This document shows, piece by piece, positions 21,976 to 34,150 of a DNA stretch of 64,000 nt. The notes under the pieces are model-generated. The model worked only from the letters and a program-made list of their open reading frames with translations. It searched no databases and had not been told where the DNA came from. Position numbers and translations under genes: made by a program. How positions within the stretch are numbered: the stretch's first letter is position 1; each line of letters opens with the position of its first letter. This DNA comes from Saturnia japonica (taxonomy: Eukaryota > Arthropoda > Insecta > Lepidoptera > Saturniidae): positions 10,496,001 through 10,560,000 of the forward strand of contig CM065306.1 in the NCBI GenBank assembly GCA_033032175.1, read 5' to 3'.

Positions 21976-22720
21976 TGGTTCGATGCAGTGTCGAAGTAGG
22001 AGCGAGAAAGGTGTTTGACATAGGCATGTATCGAAGGAACGAAGTTATTTAAATGTCAGTCTTATATCCTGTTGCAGTTACTCACAGGATTATATATATA
22101 TATCTCCGAAAGTGAGTCATCTCATTGCGTGGAATTGCTTTGTCGCATCTGGGAGACAAATTACAAAACCATATTGTTGAATTGTACATATTTGATATAA
22201 TGCTAGTGAAGCTTTTATTGAACCTTGGGTAACAACATAAGTTTAACAATATTGTTAAATTGATGTCTACCTAATAAAAAATTAACAAAACGATATGTAA
22301 AATTTCACTGCAAGATCTAACGACGAATTATACGGAATTTATATGCTAATCCCACATCTACATTCGAAGTAAGTAGATCGTGAAAATTAATTAAATAAAT
22401 TTTTAACTTCCACTTATATACATCACCGTTATGAATCATCACCCTGTAAGTTTCTAAAATTATATATTTTAAAAGAATATAGGCGTGACCATTTAATATC
22501 CGAAAGGGCAGATAGGCATAAAAATACATTATTGTATGACTATGTGGCACTATAAATTACGTATTTTGGGTTTTTGTGCTATTAATAATATAACCATGAA
22601 AACTATACATGTATAAACAAATGTTCATAATAATTCACATGAAGAAGATTAACATATTATTTTGATCGTTAACAATGGATTTTTAAAATTGTACCATAGA
22701 TTTTTAAAGAATGAGCTTTA
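21976..22720. other. AT-rich DNA, no gene
   Basis: No gene was recognised. Confidence 0.35.
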
Positions 22721-23669
22721 TCTGTATTAATATTATAAAGCCCAAAAGATTGTTTCTTTGAGCGCGCAGTCAGGTTTGAAAAATTCTTCTTCTTCATCTT
22801 CTTGTTTTGGCGCCGCAAAAGCACTTGCGGTGTCAATGTTTTTAAGCCTTTATAAAATTTTCCAATATAAAAAGTGAGGTTTTCCGTGTCAATGTTTTAA
22901 AGTTTTAGTAAAAATTTCCAGCGTCAAAGTTTTCAAGCTTTCGTAGTAATTATACATTATATACAAAGTGGTGTCCAACAAGATGGATATATTGTCATTA
23001 TTTTCGAAAAAAGAACACACGAAGTATCGAATTTACGGACAAAGAAAATCAAATCCATTGCAGGAGCGTTTTTTGAACTTGGAACATTACAACGCTCAAG
23101 CAATGTTGTATGAAACGGCGCGGCGTGCTGGGGTTATTAAATACTATTTAATTGGATCTCGTTTATCATTCTTGGCATACCAAAGTAAGTCTCTTTGCTT
23201 AGTACAAATTGCAAAAAAATCGAAAATTTTTACTGGCGAAAGCCCCAGATGATATATATTTAGCGACAAAGGTAATAATAATAATTAAATTAAATGTATA
23301 ATATAAAAAGTATTTTTTATTTTTCATGCATGTTTGAGAAAAGCACCTATATATGCCTCGGCGGATATGGCAATTGCCTGTTTCGTATTAGTGAAGTCCT
23401 CGCCTACGGCTCGGCCTTCAAACTCATACTCGACCTGCAATTGCCTATTTCACGGCCTTTGCAATAATGTACTATTTTGCATTTTACAAGCCTATTTATT
23501 GAAGAGCTAAGGAGCGGAGCAGTAACTATGAACTTCAAGCAAGCTGTAGGGAAGTACGGGAAGTAAAAACAATGATAGGCTACATGGGTGCGTTGCCGCG
23601 TTGGAGACGATGCGGTGGACAGTTGATCAAATAAATTTAACACTGGTGAAACCGTGGGGGCCCGGCTAG
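22721..23669 (+). mobile_element. Helitron family B variant with captured segment
   Basis: The 5' end is A|TCTGTATTAATATTATAAAG at 22721. The 3' end is GGTGAAACCGTGGGGGCCCGG followed by CTAG|T, ending at 23669. Inside, 22785-22980 is related to 35165-35372 (GGCGCCGCAAAAGC and GTGTCAATG repeats) and is followed by a small open frame. Ends are family B while the interior is largely different, which suggests sequence capture. Confidence 0.7.
22983..23252 (+). CDS. small open frame inside Helitron, unknown function
   Basis: An open frame of 89 codons starts MDILSLFSKKEHTKYRIYG and continues with RKSNPLQERFLNLEHYNAQ. The basic K/R-Y-R...NP-x-x-x-E-x-x-L-x-x-E pattern recalls the repeated basic N-terminal segments of some uncharacterised insect element-associated proteins, but no domain is certain. 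A consensus splice donor, CAAA|GTAAGT, lies at 23185-23190 within the frame. The true exon may therefore end there, with the downstream codons being intron. The ATG at 22983 was chosen because the frame upstream begins with GTG only. It may be a captured gene fragment. Confidence 0.3.
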   Translation: MDILSLFSKKEHTKYRIYGQRKSNPLQERFLNLEHYNAQAMLYETARRAGVIKYYLIGSRLSFLAYQSKSLCLVQIAKKSKIFTGESPR

Positions 23670-23816
23670 TTTATCATAAAATATAACTCGTAAATTAATG
23701 CTTATCACTTTATGTTAACGAATTGCCTAAGCCAAAATTATTTATTATAAAATATTAGTATAATAATGACTTGAAATAATAACAATTACAGAAACAAATG
23801 TTATCTTATCATTACC

Positions 23817-23842
23817 TATATATATATATATATATATATATA
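23817..23842. repeat. (TA)13 microsatellite
   Basis: This is an uninterrupted TA run. Similar runs occur at about 34245-34264 and 60619-60645. Confidence 0.9.
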
Positions 23843-23852
23843 ATATCTGGGC

Positions 23853-24040
23853 AACCGAGCTATGCTCGGTGTCTTACAAAAACAAAAAAAAATACACTTA
23901 TCTAGGTATACTTGGAATGTAAAACATTATCTAAATACAAAGTTCCATCCAAACCGTTCGAGCCGTTTCCGAGAAATCAATTACATTTAAATACATATAC
24001 AAGAATTTCTCACTTAATATAATAAGATTATTAGATAGAT
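23853..24040. repeat. repeat K, copy 2
   Basis: It begins CTGGGCAACCGAGCTATGCT and shares CGTTTCCGAGAAATCAATTA and ACAAGAATTTCTCA-type blocks with 7240-7500. It is noncoding. Confidence 0.5.
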
Positions 24041-24233
24041 TATATTAGATAAATAAAACGATTGAGGATTGCCGTCGTGCGCGCATGACGTCAAAACTAC
24101 TCGACAGATTTTGATAACTTTTTTTGTTTTATTTCCTTAGTTAGTTATTCCTCATCTAAAAAACATTATCACGATATATTTTCATAAACAATAATTCTAT
24201 AGTCCACGCCAGCGGAGCCGCGGGCACAGCTAA
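24041..24233 (+). mobile_element. Helitron family C, copy 2
   Basis: The body GAGGATTGCCGTCGTGCGCG matches copy 1 at 20481. The 3' end is GCGGAGCCGCGGGCACAG followed by CTAA at 24230-24233. The 5' end is degenerate. Confidence 0.7.
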
Positions 24234-25378
24234 TAACTTATTAAGAAGGCTATTATAGATACCCGAGACGAAGACTTGAAGCCGACAATATTTAATAAAG
24301 TAAACTCCGAGGTGACGTTAATTTTTGTCACTTTTACTGAACAACAATTTAATATGTATCGTGCTCCTAGTTCTGATACTTGTCAGATAACTATTACATA
24401 ATGTAACGGCTTTTCTAGTTAATCAAGTGAAGTGATCATGAAACTTTTTATGTAAAACAATATTTGAAAAGTCCGTCTTGTTAAGGGCACCATCAATTAA
24501 TTCGTGGTAAAGCATGAGTTTTTATTAAAAACAAGATTACAAACAAAGAACGTTTTTTTGGTTAAATAGTTATGTTTTTGAAGTGAAACTTCTTTATCGA
24601 CGTATGGGAGAAATTTTGTAGCAATCGTCACGTTTTTCGGTTACGCGCCATGTTGCTTTTTTTTATCAAAGTTTAGTATAGTGACGTAAAGAATATAATG
24701 TAATATATTATAATAATAACAACAATATATTAGTTTTGAAGTTTGGTTTGTAATAAGAATAACAATATATTAATTTGGTGATAAAATAAAAAGAATTATT
24801 CAAATTTTTACCACATTTTTTAAATTAATTTAATACTTTACGCAAATTAGTTGATTAGCAACACAATATTATGTTTTGTATTGATGAAATAGGAGAATAA
24901 GTGTGCAGAGAACAATACAATTAAAATCGACCTTGTAGTTGCAGACGTACTGCGTCACCGTATCATCAAACAGTTGTTTAAAAACGTTGCGGTCACGCAA
25001 TGTCACCCTCCATCCGGCAGAGACGAGGCGTGCGGGCGTCCGCGCCACAGCCGCGCGGTCACATTCAACATAACAAAACACCAATTGACATGACGACCTA
25101 TACCTACCGCGACTACACTAACTCAGCTTAAAATGTAAGATCTCATTGTTCCTCTATAATGTAATCGAATTGTCAAATGTAATAATAAAAGTAACTGCAG
25201 GTATGGGGTAGGTACCTACCTACCTATACACATTTGTTTATCAACCATAGACGTGAGGAGTAATCGCCAATCAATTATCTTTATCAATTATAAATAACAC
25301 ATTTATTAATATATGTTCTAGCGGGCATTGTTTCTAGAGAGTGTCTTACTCTTAAATATATACATATATATGTTAATA
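24234..25378. other. AT-rich DNA with one GC patch
   Basis: No gene was recognised. A GC patch at about 24955-25065 (GGCGTGCGGGCGTCCGCGCC) has no recognised repeat relative. Part of it shares only ATGTCACCCT with the patch at 46280-46385. Confidence 0.35.
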
Positions 25379-26362
25379 CTAGCTGACCCGCGCAACTTCG
25401 TCTGCGTCACATAAGAGATAGTAGGTCGTAGGCACCTATAATACAATTCTAAAGGAGCTGAAACTGAAACGATCCATTTGAGCATGAAAATCCCCCTCCC
25501 TACATGAAAATGCACGCGCGGTACTGGATCATTATTTTGCAGCGGAGTTATTTTAAAACTGTGATATCTCCTAAGACATTAATTGAAATCAAATGATGTA
25601 AAAGATAATTCTGTCCATATATGTACAATACTTGTGATGAATAACATATTATTTCGATAAGGATTAATACCATGTTTATAAAAGCACCGCAAATAATTCA
25701 ATTATATTTATATTACCTACGTACTACGTATAAACACAGAATATATACATTTACCGTGAACGTATAAAAAAGTAATAAATTCATGACATTTACTATGAGT
25801 TTCGTAAAGTTTCCATCTAGTGACTGCTTATTGAATTACTTTTTTAATAGATAGCCGTCTAACAGTCATAAATGTATTCAGAAACATATGATGAAATAAA
25901 CTTCGTTTATGTTACAGTTATCTTTATGGAATCAATAGCTAATGAGTAGTTATTTAGTTGTTACTGCATATACACCTATAACTATTCCCGAAACCCGACA
26001 AACGAAAAGAAAATCATAGACAATGTCAATAAATCAACACACCAGTTGCGGTTGATAACGCTGTCATTACATAATTACTGCAAATGCGCATAATACATCA
26101 ACAAACCAGTTGTCGTGGAAGTTGATGTCATTTCTCCATAACCACGCATGCGTTTTGGTGTTCCCATATTTCCCTCTTACATATTTTCATTTCCTATTTT
26201 CTACCCTTAAAGTTTTATTTTCGCTACAAAAAGTACTCTATGTCCTTTCCCAAGGTCCAATCTATCTCTATACCAAAATTCAATAAAATTGGTTTAGCGG
26301 TTTGGGCGTGAAAACGTAACAGACAGTCAGAGTTACTTTCGGATTTATAATATTAGTATGGA
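25379..26362 (-). mobile_element. Helitron family E, complete 984-bp copy
   Basis: On the minus strand the 5' end is A|TCCATACTAATATTATAA at 26362. The 3' end is GACGAAGTTGCGCGGGTCAG followed by CTAG|T at 25379. Both termini and the A/T flanks are canonical. The interior has no coding capacity. It shares sequence in opposite orientation with 49945-50190. Confidence 0.8.
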
Positions 26363-26374
26363 TGTTGTAGTCCT

Positions 26375-26956
26375 TAACCATTTCAAATTTTGTACTCTAC
26401 GTCCCTATGAGGCGTGGTCCTAAAAGTGCATAACCTCTTTAAGCTTAGAAACTTTCAAATGAGGTTCTAATATAGTACCGTGACTTTTGAGATATTCCAA
26501 TTTTAAAGAGTATTTTGCTTAAGTTTATAAGTGAGTTCAACCTTTTTGAATAAAATCGGATTGACTTTTCAAACATCTGTCAAAATAAAATGTAATTTAA
26601 ATCAAAAACACTAAGGAGTATTGATATCAACTTCGAAGCAAATCACCGCCGAAATAACTTTCTACCTCTTTTTAATCCCGTTAGGGGATTAATTTCAATA
26701 AAATACGTAACACGTCTTCCAACAATTTTGTTAAAAAAGGTTTATGCAAAATTTGAAGTAGATTGGACCAAGAAATCACATTGTCCCATACAAACTTTGC
26801 CCCCCTTTTTCAGCCCCTTAGGGGTAGAATTACGGAAATTCCTTTCTTATCAGATGCAAAGAACACACCCTCCAAGTTTCAGGTCTCTACGATCAGCGGT
26901 TTAGGCTGTGCGTTGATCCGTCAGTCATTCAGGACAAAGCATTTTATATGTATAGA
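26375..26956 (-). mobile_element. second Helitron-like element beside family E
   Basis: The minus-strand 5' end is A|TCTATACATATAAAATGC at 26956. The sequence just inside (CTGACGGATCAACGCACAGC) and the GGTAGAAAGTTATTTCGG-type blocks are characteristic of common lepidopteran nonautonomous elements. Its 3' end appears lost against the neighbouring Helitron. Confidence 0.5.
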
Positions 26957-27289
26957 TAATATTTATCGACTAGAAATAAAATACTTTTAGCTATGTAATC
27001 TTAAATGAATAGAGTATTACCTATTTTTTAAAAAGCATCACGGATTGAAATCTTAGAATGCTATTAACTTAATAGATGAAGTTGCTGTTCAAAATAAGCA
27101 TTTATTTATTGAATAAATTTTGTATTTTGATTCTTGCATGTTTTTGAAGTGAAAAGATCTTTAGCATCGTTGTGATTTGAAACTTGATGAAGCGAAAAAG
27201 CGACACTAAAAAGAAAAAAAACATATATACATCTATAGGATTTAGTCAGTGAGAGAAAAAGATAAGTCCTGATTTTCACAAGTATGATC

Positions 27290-27707
27290 GTCGTCGAATT
27301 GGCCTAGCGGTGTGACGACCAGACATGTACGAGTAGTTAATAGTTCGAGTCCGTCCGATTTTTAAGTGATTTAAAGAAGACATTTTTATGTTTTCTGAAA
27401 GATTCACTTATACTGCGTGCGAACTGCACTGCACACATGTTTTTATTTACAAAATATATATAATTTCACGTGTATAGATTGTGAGTATAGTAGAAAAACA
27501 AGACATTTATTTTTTACACACAAAACAAAAATTAAAAAATTAAAAATTCTAGTGAGAAAAAAAAACGTAAAAATTAATGGAATACATATGTGTATGTAGC
27601 AAATGGGCCTCGAGTCGGCATATAATGCTGGAGGGGGCGAGTCCTCGAGCGCTGATTTTCACTCAATGCCCAGAGAGTTATGTCTTGCACTGTGTTTAAA
27701 ATAAATA
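27290..27707 (+). mobile_element. tRNA-derived SINE, second type
   Basis: The head has TTGGCCTAGCGGTGTGACGA (A-box-like) and AATAGTTCGAGTCCGTC (B-box-like). The tail is TGTTTAAAATAAATAAATAC at about 27688-27707. The central part (27470-27600) is AT-rich and may include an insertion. It is a different lineage from the SINE at 7881. Confidence 0.65.
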
Positions 27708-27749
27708 AATACTATGCATGAAGTGTTTTATATCTACTAGTATAAGTTA

Positions 27750-28030
27750 TAAAGTATAAGTTAATAATAATAAATATTTAAAGTAAAAATAATAATTATA
27801 TTAATTGTAACTGAAAAAAAAAAACAAACAAATATCAGGCTAACGTATTTGCTCCAAAAGAAGATAAGCTTTAAACTTGGAATTGAAAATGGAAAGGGAC
27901 GTGGTATTTTGAATTGGTGGGGGTAAATTATTCCAACATCTTGTAGCCTGATATATAAAGCTGCTACGAAAAGCAGACGTTCTATGTCCGGGAACACTTA
28001 AATAGTTATAAATAATTTTGTCTGTCAATG
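27750..28030 (-). pseudogene. LINE reverse transcriptase C-terminal fragment
   Basis: The minus-strand frame reads SVPGHRTSAFRSSFIYQATR and then CWNNLPPPIQNTTSLSIFNS, followed by KFKAYLL. This is the HRT...F..SF...A...WN.LP...R......FK..L signature at the end of jockey/CR1-like ORF2. The frame ends at a stop and AT-rich 3' sequence follows to about 27750. Only the C-terminus is present. Confidence 0.8.
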
Positions 28031-28559
28031 AAAATACGAGCAGAATGCAAGCATAACGTCACAGCCACAGGGCGCGGCCCGACCTCATGGGGTTCGACAG
28101 GGATAACGGGCTAGCCTGCGTCCGTGCAGGCCCTTATCAACGGATGCTGCTTATCGCAAGGTTAATAAGTTCACGTGTTATGAACTATTCGCTTTACTGA
28201 AACATATTACATACAAAGTAGGCAGTAGTTCCCGACAGATGAGCTTGCATTTATTACGATACATTTTAAACAGTTACATTTAATGGAACTAAATAATTAT
28301 ACCAGTCGATATATGAGTTTTTAGTCCATTCGATAAATTTCCCATAAAATCTCAGCGGAATGTGGGTTTAATACTATAATTAACAAAATATAAATAACAA
28401 ATAGAAGTACCATGGTATGTTTTTGTTAGATTAACTTATAGGCTATCATTTTATCGTAATACTGAAACTTATAATGGGGAATACAATAATAAAGTCCTGA
28501 AATATTGCAGTAGTCCAGTGTGTGGCAAAAAAACTTAATATGGTAGCTATGCAAGCGAG
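28031..28559. other. anonymous DNA with GC patch
   Basis: A GC patch at about 28055-28150 has no recognised relative. The rest is AT-rich with no gene. Confidence 0.35.
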
Positions 28560-28797
28560 TACTCGGCTTCTAAAAGTAATATTGAAAATTGTTATACCCT
28601 ATCAATTGACCAATGACATATGCATCCCTTGTACAAAATTTGATAAGAATTGGTCACGCCGTCTTTGAATTAAATCCGGACACACAAACAGATAGACAAA
28701 AATTTTATAATGGCGTATTCGTGAACAGTATTTGTTCATATAGTATGGCTATCGAGAAAATTTGTAATAATATTAAATGTACAGACAGAACTACAGA
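28560..28797 (-). mobile_element. Helitron family A, 5' part
   Basis: The minus-strand 5' end TCTGTAGTTCTGTCTGTACA lies at 28797. The interior includes the GAACTGACCA/CAAATTTTGTACAAGGG block. It is immediately followed by family A sequence in the opposite orientation. Confidence 0.7.
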
Positions 28798-28805
28798 TTT
28801 CTATA

Positions 28806-29039
28806 AGCTATAGCAATTGTTAATATTAGTTTTAGAAATCGTTCAAAATAATAATAATTCTGAACCAATTTTGATGAAATTTTGTACACGGGCAATATAA
28901 GTCATAATCATGGAATCCTGATTGATGGTCTATAAGAATTGTCAATAATATGACTAACAATCAAATTACGGAATGACAATAATTAGCGGCAATAATTACT
29001 GCGTAAAAAATGAGAGCGGAGCCGCGGGCACACCGCTAG
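28806..29039 (+). mobile_element. Helitron family A, 3' part
   Basis: It runs from a TTAGAAATCG unit through AAATTTTGTACACGGGCAAT to the 3' end GCGGAGCCGCGGGCACACCG followed by CTAG|T at 29036-29039. With the inverted 5' part at 28560-28797 it makes a head-to-head composite. Confidence 0.75.
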
Positions 29040-29334
29040 TATTGTTATAAAAACATCTCTCTATATTTTGTCCGTCGAAGTAAATGTGCTTTAAATAACT
29101 CGGGAACCACTACTTTCTCATCTGTGGGAACTACGTTAATATATGTTTTTTTATTATTCAAAAATATTTTTTCGGACTAGGTTAGGCGGCACATAGAATA
29201 AGAGTAAAGTAGTTATTATTTCACATGTGATTACAAATTCATTATTTTCGGATTTATTTCTTAACTTTTACGTAACTTACCGTTAAAATTCCCCCTTCAT
29301 GCCAAATTTCAAGACTATAAGCTTTTTCATTTAG

Positions 29335-29620
29335 ATCCGACTACACTGCGAGCCATAGGAGCCCAAGAAAACTCGAGCCTCAGTCGGCTTTTACAGCTTC
29401 ACTAGGCTTGGGGGCAAGCGCTGAAGGCACTCAGCCGCGAAAGCGTGCCAACATTCTCAAGGGTGCCAAAATGGCCGAACTTCGGCTTGGGGTGTTACCG
29501 GATATGCAACAACATCGTGATTTGACTAATTACCTATCCGTAGAATTCGAGCTAAACTAACTAGTACGAAAAAAAAGAAAAAACACGGTACCTGAAGGAC
29601 TCGAGTGTAAAAAATATGCA
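29335..29620 (+). mobile_element. LINE-UTR-like repeat L, copy 2
   Basis: CGGCTTTTACAGCTTCACTA, CTTGGGGGCAAGCGCT, CACTCAGCCGCGAAAG and GGGTGCCAAAATGGCCGAAC align with 21245-21345. The A-rich AAAAAAAAGAAAAAAC run near 29570 matches a similar run near 21540. Confidence 0.6.
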
Positions 29621-29744
29621 GTCGATAAGAAATTAAGAAACTCGGATGTCGAATTAACAAGTTGATAAAAGGACTATTGCTGTACAATAATGGAGATCAC
29701 AATGGACCTTTTGTGCGATGTGAAATTGTTATAGCTATGAGAAG

Positions 29745-30000
29745 CAATAAGTGTCGTTCAAGTGTCGTTAGCTCACATCGCTTCGAGGGCGGGCGCGCTG
29801 CGCGGTCGTCTCAAGATCAAGGTCGCGTGGCAGACGTGCGGCAAGGTCACCTATACCCCGCTTCCACCACCCCGCAGTACCCCGCACCTCCACGCATTCG
29901 CTGCCGCTTGCCTCCCGTGCCTCTCACGCGCGCAAATATTTGCGACTGTCTGTCCTCCGCGACCGATACGCCGAGGTCAGCCCGTCAGTAGACCTTGAAG
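29745..30000. other. GC island with AAGGTC motifs
   Basis: GC-rich DNA contains ATCAAGGTCGCG (29816-29827) and GCAAGGTCACC (29841-29851), matching monomeric nuclear-receptor half sites. Two overlapping plus frames are Arg/Pro rich without domains, so coding is unlikely. Confidence 0.4.
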
Positions 30001-30750
30001 TAATATTATCCGACCTCTCCTGATTGAAAGACAAGCTAGTATTTTTATCGGTCACTTTAATAAACCTTTTAAGTTTTTTGATACATGTAGGTATAATTTA
30101 CTCTCCTATTAGAAAAACAAATTACAAGGTGCTTTGATAGTTCTCTGTAGGTTAAAGACATTCGTGCTCTTGTTATGTAGGTATTTCAATAATATTAAAA
30201 TGGTCGGATATGCATTATGGTTCCTTTATTATATATTTTCTCATTAAATGATATATAATTCATAAATTTTTATTACATTGCTTAACGTGTGTATGGTATA
30301 TAAGCTTACGATGAGTACGACAGGAAATACAGTCAATGAATAAATATCATCAACGAAGGATAATAAATCAATTATGGTTCTTGATTGCGCGCGGGCTTCA
30401 TCGAGAACTATATTATGTATATTACTCGATCCAGTTCTAATCCAGAATTATTTTCTCTTTACTATTTCCAGGAAAAAGCTGAGCCTTAGGACTGCGTTAT
30501 TTTAGCACTTTACAGTGTCTTATGTATTAATAGGTGAAACAATAAGGCAATTTATCGACACATCAGAGTTGAACTCATGCCATTATATATTTTATTGTTC
30601 ATATTTAATATTTATATCACTCTTTAAATTGACTATTATATTTATTTATGATAAAGTACAGAAGAGAATAATACATTGTCGCGTAGGATAATTTGATAAA
30701 TAAAAACGTAAGTTAAATCACAACTAGAAAAACCCGAGCATGAAAGAAAA
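30001..30750. other. AT-rich DNA, no gene
   Basis: No gene or repeat was recognised. Confidence 0.35.
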
Positions 30751-31015
30751 GTATAAAATCTCAAGGGACTCGTGAAGGGCGGGACTCAGGACTGGTGTCT
30801 GCAAAATGCGTTGACGCGGCAGCAACTGTCGGTCACTTATCTTGCATACATCGGAGGTGACGACATGGTTTCGGAACGGTCAGCATACGTAGCCGTCTTT
30901 GAGATGTAGTTCCTGCGAGGCTTGAGGCATCCGGCCGCACCTCAACCTTGACGATGCCCGGCGACTACTTGAGCCTTAGATCTCAATATATATGCGGCCG
31001 GTTGTATATATATAG
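30751..31015. other. GC-rich patch
   Basis: TATAAAAT at about 30752 precedes a GC-rich segment (GGGCGGGACTCAGG, CATCCGGCCGCACC) that ends near GCGGCCGG. It could be a promoter with leader, but no initiator, ORF or splice evidence was found. Confidence 0.3.
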
Positions 31016-32373
31016 ATTACACTACAGAATCATTAGCAGCAACATGCAACTGCACACGTCAGTATTTGTCTTTCTATAAATACTTTTATAATATGAGGGT
31101 ATTAATTTCTGGTAAATCGCCAAAACAAAACACGTATTTTCTAGCTTGTTTACTTACCTACAAAAGCTACGTCAACTCATAATAACACAGTGAATAAACA
31201 TGTTATTGGATCATTTATAAAAAAGACTTACATAGTCCTAATGTAAACACAAGATTAGGAATTGCATAAAAGTAATAATTCAGAAAAACAAAGTCACTGG
31301 TACTTATTTTTACAAACTTAGACTTACAACACGAGTTTTTATATCCGGTACGTTTTTTTTCTCCAAAAACCTATTTTTGGCAAAGCTTAGGCAAAGAGGA
31401 AGATTTGTGATATATAGTATTTATTATTTGAAACAATTTTTGCTCTCTTTAACAGAGAAATGTAAAACTAAAACAAAATTTTATTTAAGGCTTTAACAAC
31501 ATTTTAGGATATACTAAATCCACATTTTTTACATTATTCTTTGATTTATTTCTATTTTTTATTTCGGTCTGTGCCGCACCGTGAAAAACATTTAAGAAAA
31601 AATATTTAAGAACATATTGAAGCAGAGATAATGTTGTTCAAGAACGTCTCTGTTCTCCTAAATTAATATCAAACTATATCAGAGTTTGTGGCAACTACAG
31701 ACGCGATATTTATTGAAAACCAGCAACAAAAAGAACAGATACCCAATTGCACGAACAAGAAATACGTAAATCAATGTCCTATGTAGTATAGATGCGGGGC
31801 ACAGTAGTAATTAGAAAGATTAGTTATTACTAAGTACAAAGAGCTGTTAGGAAAAGCTATCTTTTGTCACCATAAGTGTTTTAATAATCTTTATAACACA
31901 ATAACCATTGCTTGATTATTGAGATCTACGTACTCAGAATACTTTAATATAAATTTTAATCCAGATTGTAGTAAATATCATACCCAAACACTGGTAATGC
32001 GACCAGGTAATAGAATAATATCTTATTGGATTTTTACTTTTGTCCAATGCTCTTTGAGTTATATTTGAAAGCTGTTCATGGTCAATCCGGAATATAATAT
32101 ATCTGGTTACCGAAAAACGCCACAGCAAATTTTATTTCTACTTTATTTGTACAAATGTGTAATTATTGTAAAGACACCTTTCATTATTCACAAGGATATT
32201 GATAAAAAAAAACATTGAAAGTCTATATATACTTTGGTCGTGCAAGAATATCGAATAGGTTTATTGAATACAATTGACCTTGAACTAACTTAAAAACGTT
32301 GTTTTAATAAGATTTTGCGCAACATATATTCTACATACATATATGTTTTAACCTTTAGCCTTTTTATTAATCA
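31016..32373. other. AT-rich DNA, no gene
   Basis: No gene was recognised. TGACCTTGA at 32275-32283 is a perfect FTZ-F1/SF-1-type site on the minus strand. Confidence 0.35.
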
Positions 32374-32770
32374 CTAGCTGTAACCGCGATTTCAAGCCGA
32401 GTTCGTTTTTTAGGCTCGTTTCGTACCCCAAAAGGGACCTTTATTTGGTCACTTCGTTGGCCGTCTGTCTGTGTGTCAAGACCTTTTTCCCTAAAGAACG
32501 CGTGAAGCTAAGAAATTTGAAATCAATATCGAATACTCAAGTCTGCGATCCCTTGGAGCTGTGAAAAAATCAAACTTGTAAGTCAACGCAATCAAAAGTG
32601 ACGGCCGTTTATGCCCTCCCTATATTTTAATTCTTGTAAAGGAAATTAAAACCTATAGGGTACTTTCCGTTGACCTAGAATCATGAAATTTGGCAAGAAG
32701 CAACGTCTTATAGCACAAGTAGAAGAAAAAATCCGAAAACCACAAATTTGTAGTTACATACTTATTTGCA
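32374..32770 (-). mobile_element. dispersed arthropod repeat with CTAG-type end
   Basis: It begins CACTAGCTGTAACCGCGATT and contains CCGTCTGTCTGTGTGTCAAG, CCCTTGGAGCTGTG and GGGTACTTTCCGTTGACC blocks. I recall these as a very common lepidopteran repeat. The start resembles a Helitron 3' end on the minus strand. It is noncoding and the class is uncertain. Confidence 0.5.
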
Positions 32771-33317
32771 GTTGGTAAACTTACCGCGTCATATATCGAT
32801 GTATGGGGACAACAGTTTTCCAATGGCATAATTAAGTTTGTTCAATTTATCTTCTTTAAAAAAAATCTTAATATATGAATCAGCTCCACCTGTCCATGGC
32901 AAGTGGTAACATAATTAGTATCATCGATATAGTAATGCCTGCTCTTCTCGTTCATACAATTTGAAATAACTAGCGCCGCTGAGTTCCTCGGGAAAGACAC
33001 AAACTATCAGCTTCTAAATGTACTTTAGAAGACATGACAAATTACGACACTTACCGAAGTTTTCCGAACCGAAGTTGTCTATGTACCTAATTAAAACTAG
33101 CCAAGTTAGAAATCAGTTATCAAAGAAAGTAACAATTTCATTGTAAATTAATTGAAGAACGTACAATCCTACATATAGGAGTGAAGCGTATTTATCGGAA
33201 TTGCTACCTTTGAAAAGAACAAGCAGTTCTTACGTACTTGTTCCAGAGAGTATTACTGTTTCAGTTTGGGACATGCTTTTCTGTATTCTAGCATAAGGAT
33301 GCTTATTATAAATTGTT
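32771..33317. other. anonymous DNA, no gene
   Basis: No gene or repeat was recognised. Confidence 0.35.
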
Positions 33318-33940
33318 GATTGATGGATTGATTGATGGATTTATTCTGTTGTGGAAGAGAGAGGAGGGTATTAGATTGAATACTTAGTTCTTCAATACAC
33401 TCACTGAAAATAGCTGAACTGAAGCGCCTTGATGTATTTGGTAACGTCTGCGTCATTAACTCATTAACAATGCGAACAGACAGTCCCTGCAACCTTTCCA
33501 GAGCATCGAGGAGGTATTTTGCGCGGATCATCGCAGAGATGCTAGCAGTATTCCATACACGTCCGAATTTGTGCCTTGTAAAGAAGCGGGCGTGAAAAAC
33601 CGTCGCACTCTGTTCAGGATTCCGAGTCTCTGGGATGTAGTAGTGAGGACACTCCCTATGTAATCTCTCGAGTTGAGGTCGCTGCGAATATCCACTCCTA
33701 GAATATTGGCAAGGGTTGGTTAAGCTCAATAACAAGTTTCATCCGTCTCTTTTCTGTTTCTTCCCGACCACATGAAGGCTTGCTGTCATAGCATCCATGA
33801 ATGATGCTGTCATCTGCATAGCAATGAGTATGGCCTAAAGATAGCATATCATTGATATGCAGAAGAAACAGAGTGGGCGAAAGCACATACCCTTGATTGT
33901 GTTCATATTGTAACTCCAGCAATTTTGGCTCTGTGTTCTT
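33318..33940 (-). pseudogene. LINE reverse transcriptase relic (jockey-like)
   Basis: Reading the minus strand, GYVLSPTLFLLHINDMLSLG and then HCYADDS give the reverse-transcriptase SP-LF and YADD catalytic motifs (33922-33810). Further on, NILGVDIRSDLNSRDYI and LLYKAQIRTCMEYC occur in another frame, followed by AKYLLDALERLQGLSVRIVN in the next. At least two frameshifts and one stop disrupt the ORF. The 3' end has AATAAATCC followed by ATCAATCA repeats at about 33318-33345. Everything upstream of the palm domain is missing. Confidence 0.85.
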
Positions 33941-33965
33941 TGCGAAATTTTCATTTTATTTAGTA

Positions 33966-34150
33966 CTAGTTGTTACCTGCGACTTTGTGTAGTTTAAAAT
34001 TTAATGTTACTAAAGTGCCGCTAAACTTTATGATATACACATATTTGTAGAAATTTGTAAGGTAGTTGCGATTAAATGCTAAAATCGATTTACATCCATA
34101 GTAAATCCCTGAAATTTGAAAATCGAACAAGACTCTTATACGGTAGTCAG
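33966..34150 (-). mobile_element. Helitron-like 3' fragment
   Basis: The minus-strand end ACACAAAGTCGCAGGTAACA followed by ACTAGT has CTAG at 33966-33969. Only a short AT-rich body is present before the next Helitron at 34151. Confidence 0.5.

Noticed and set aside
28085..28130. GACAGGGATAAC resembling a large-subunit rRNA word
   Set aside because: Only a 12-base match; flanks do not continue into rRNA sequence.
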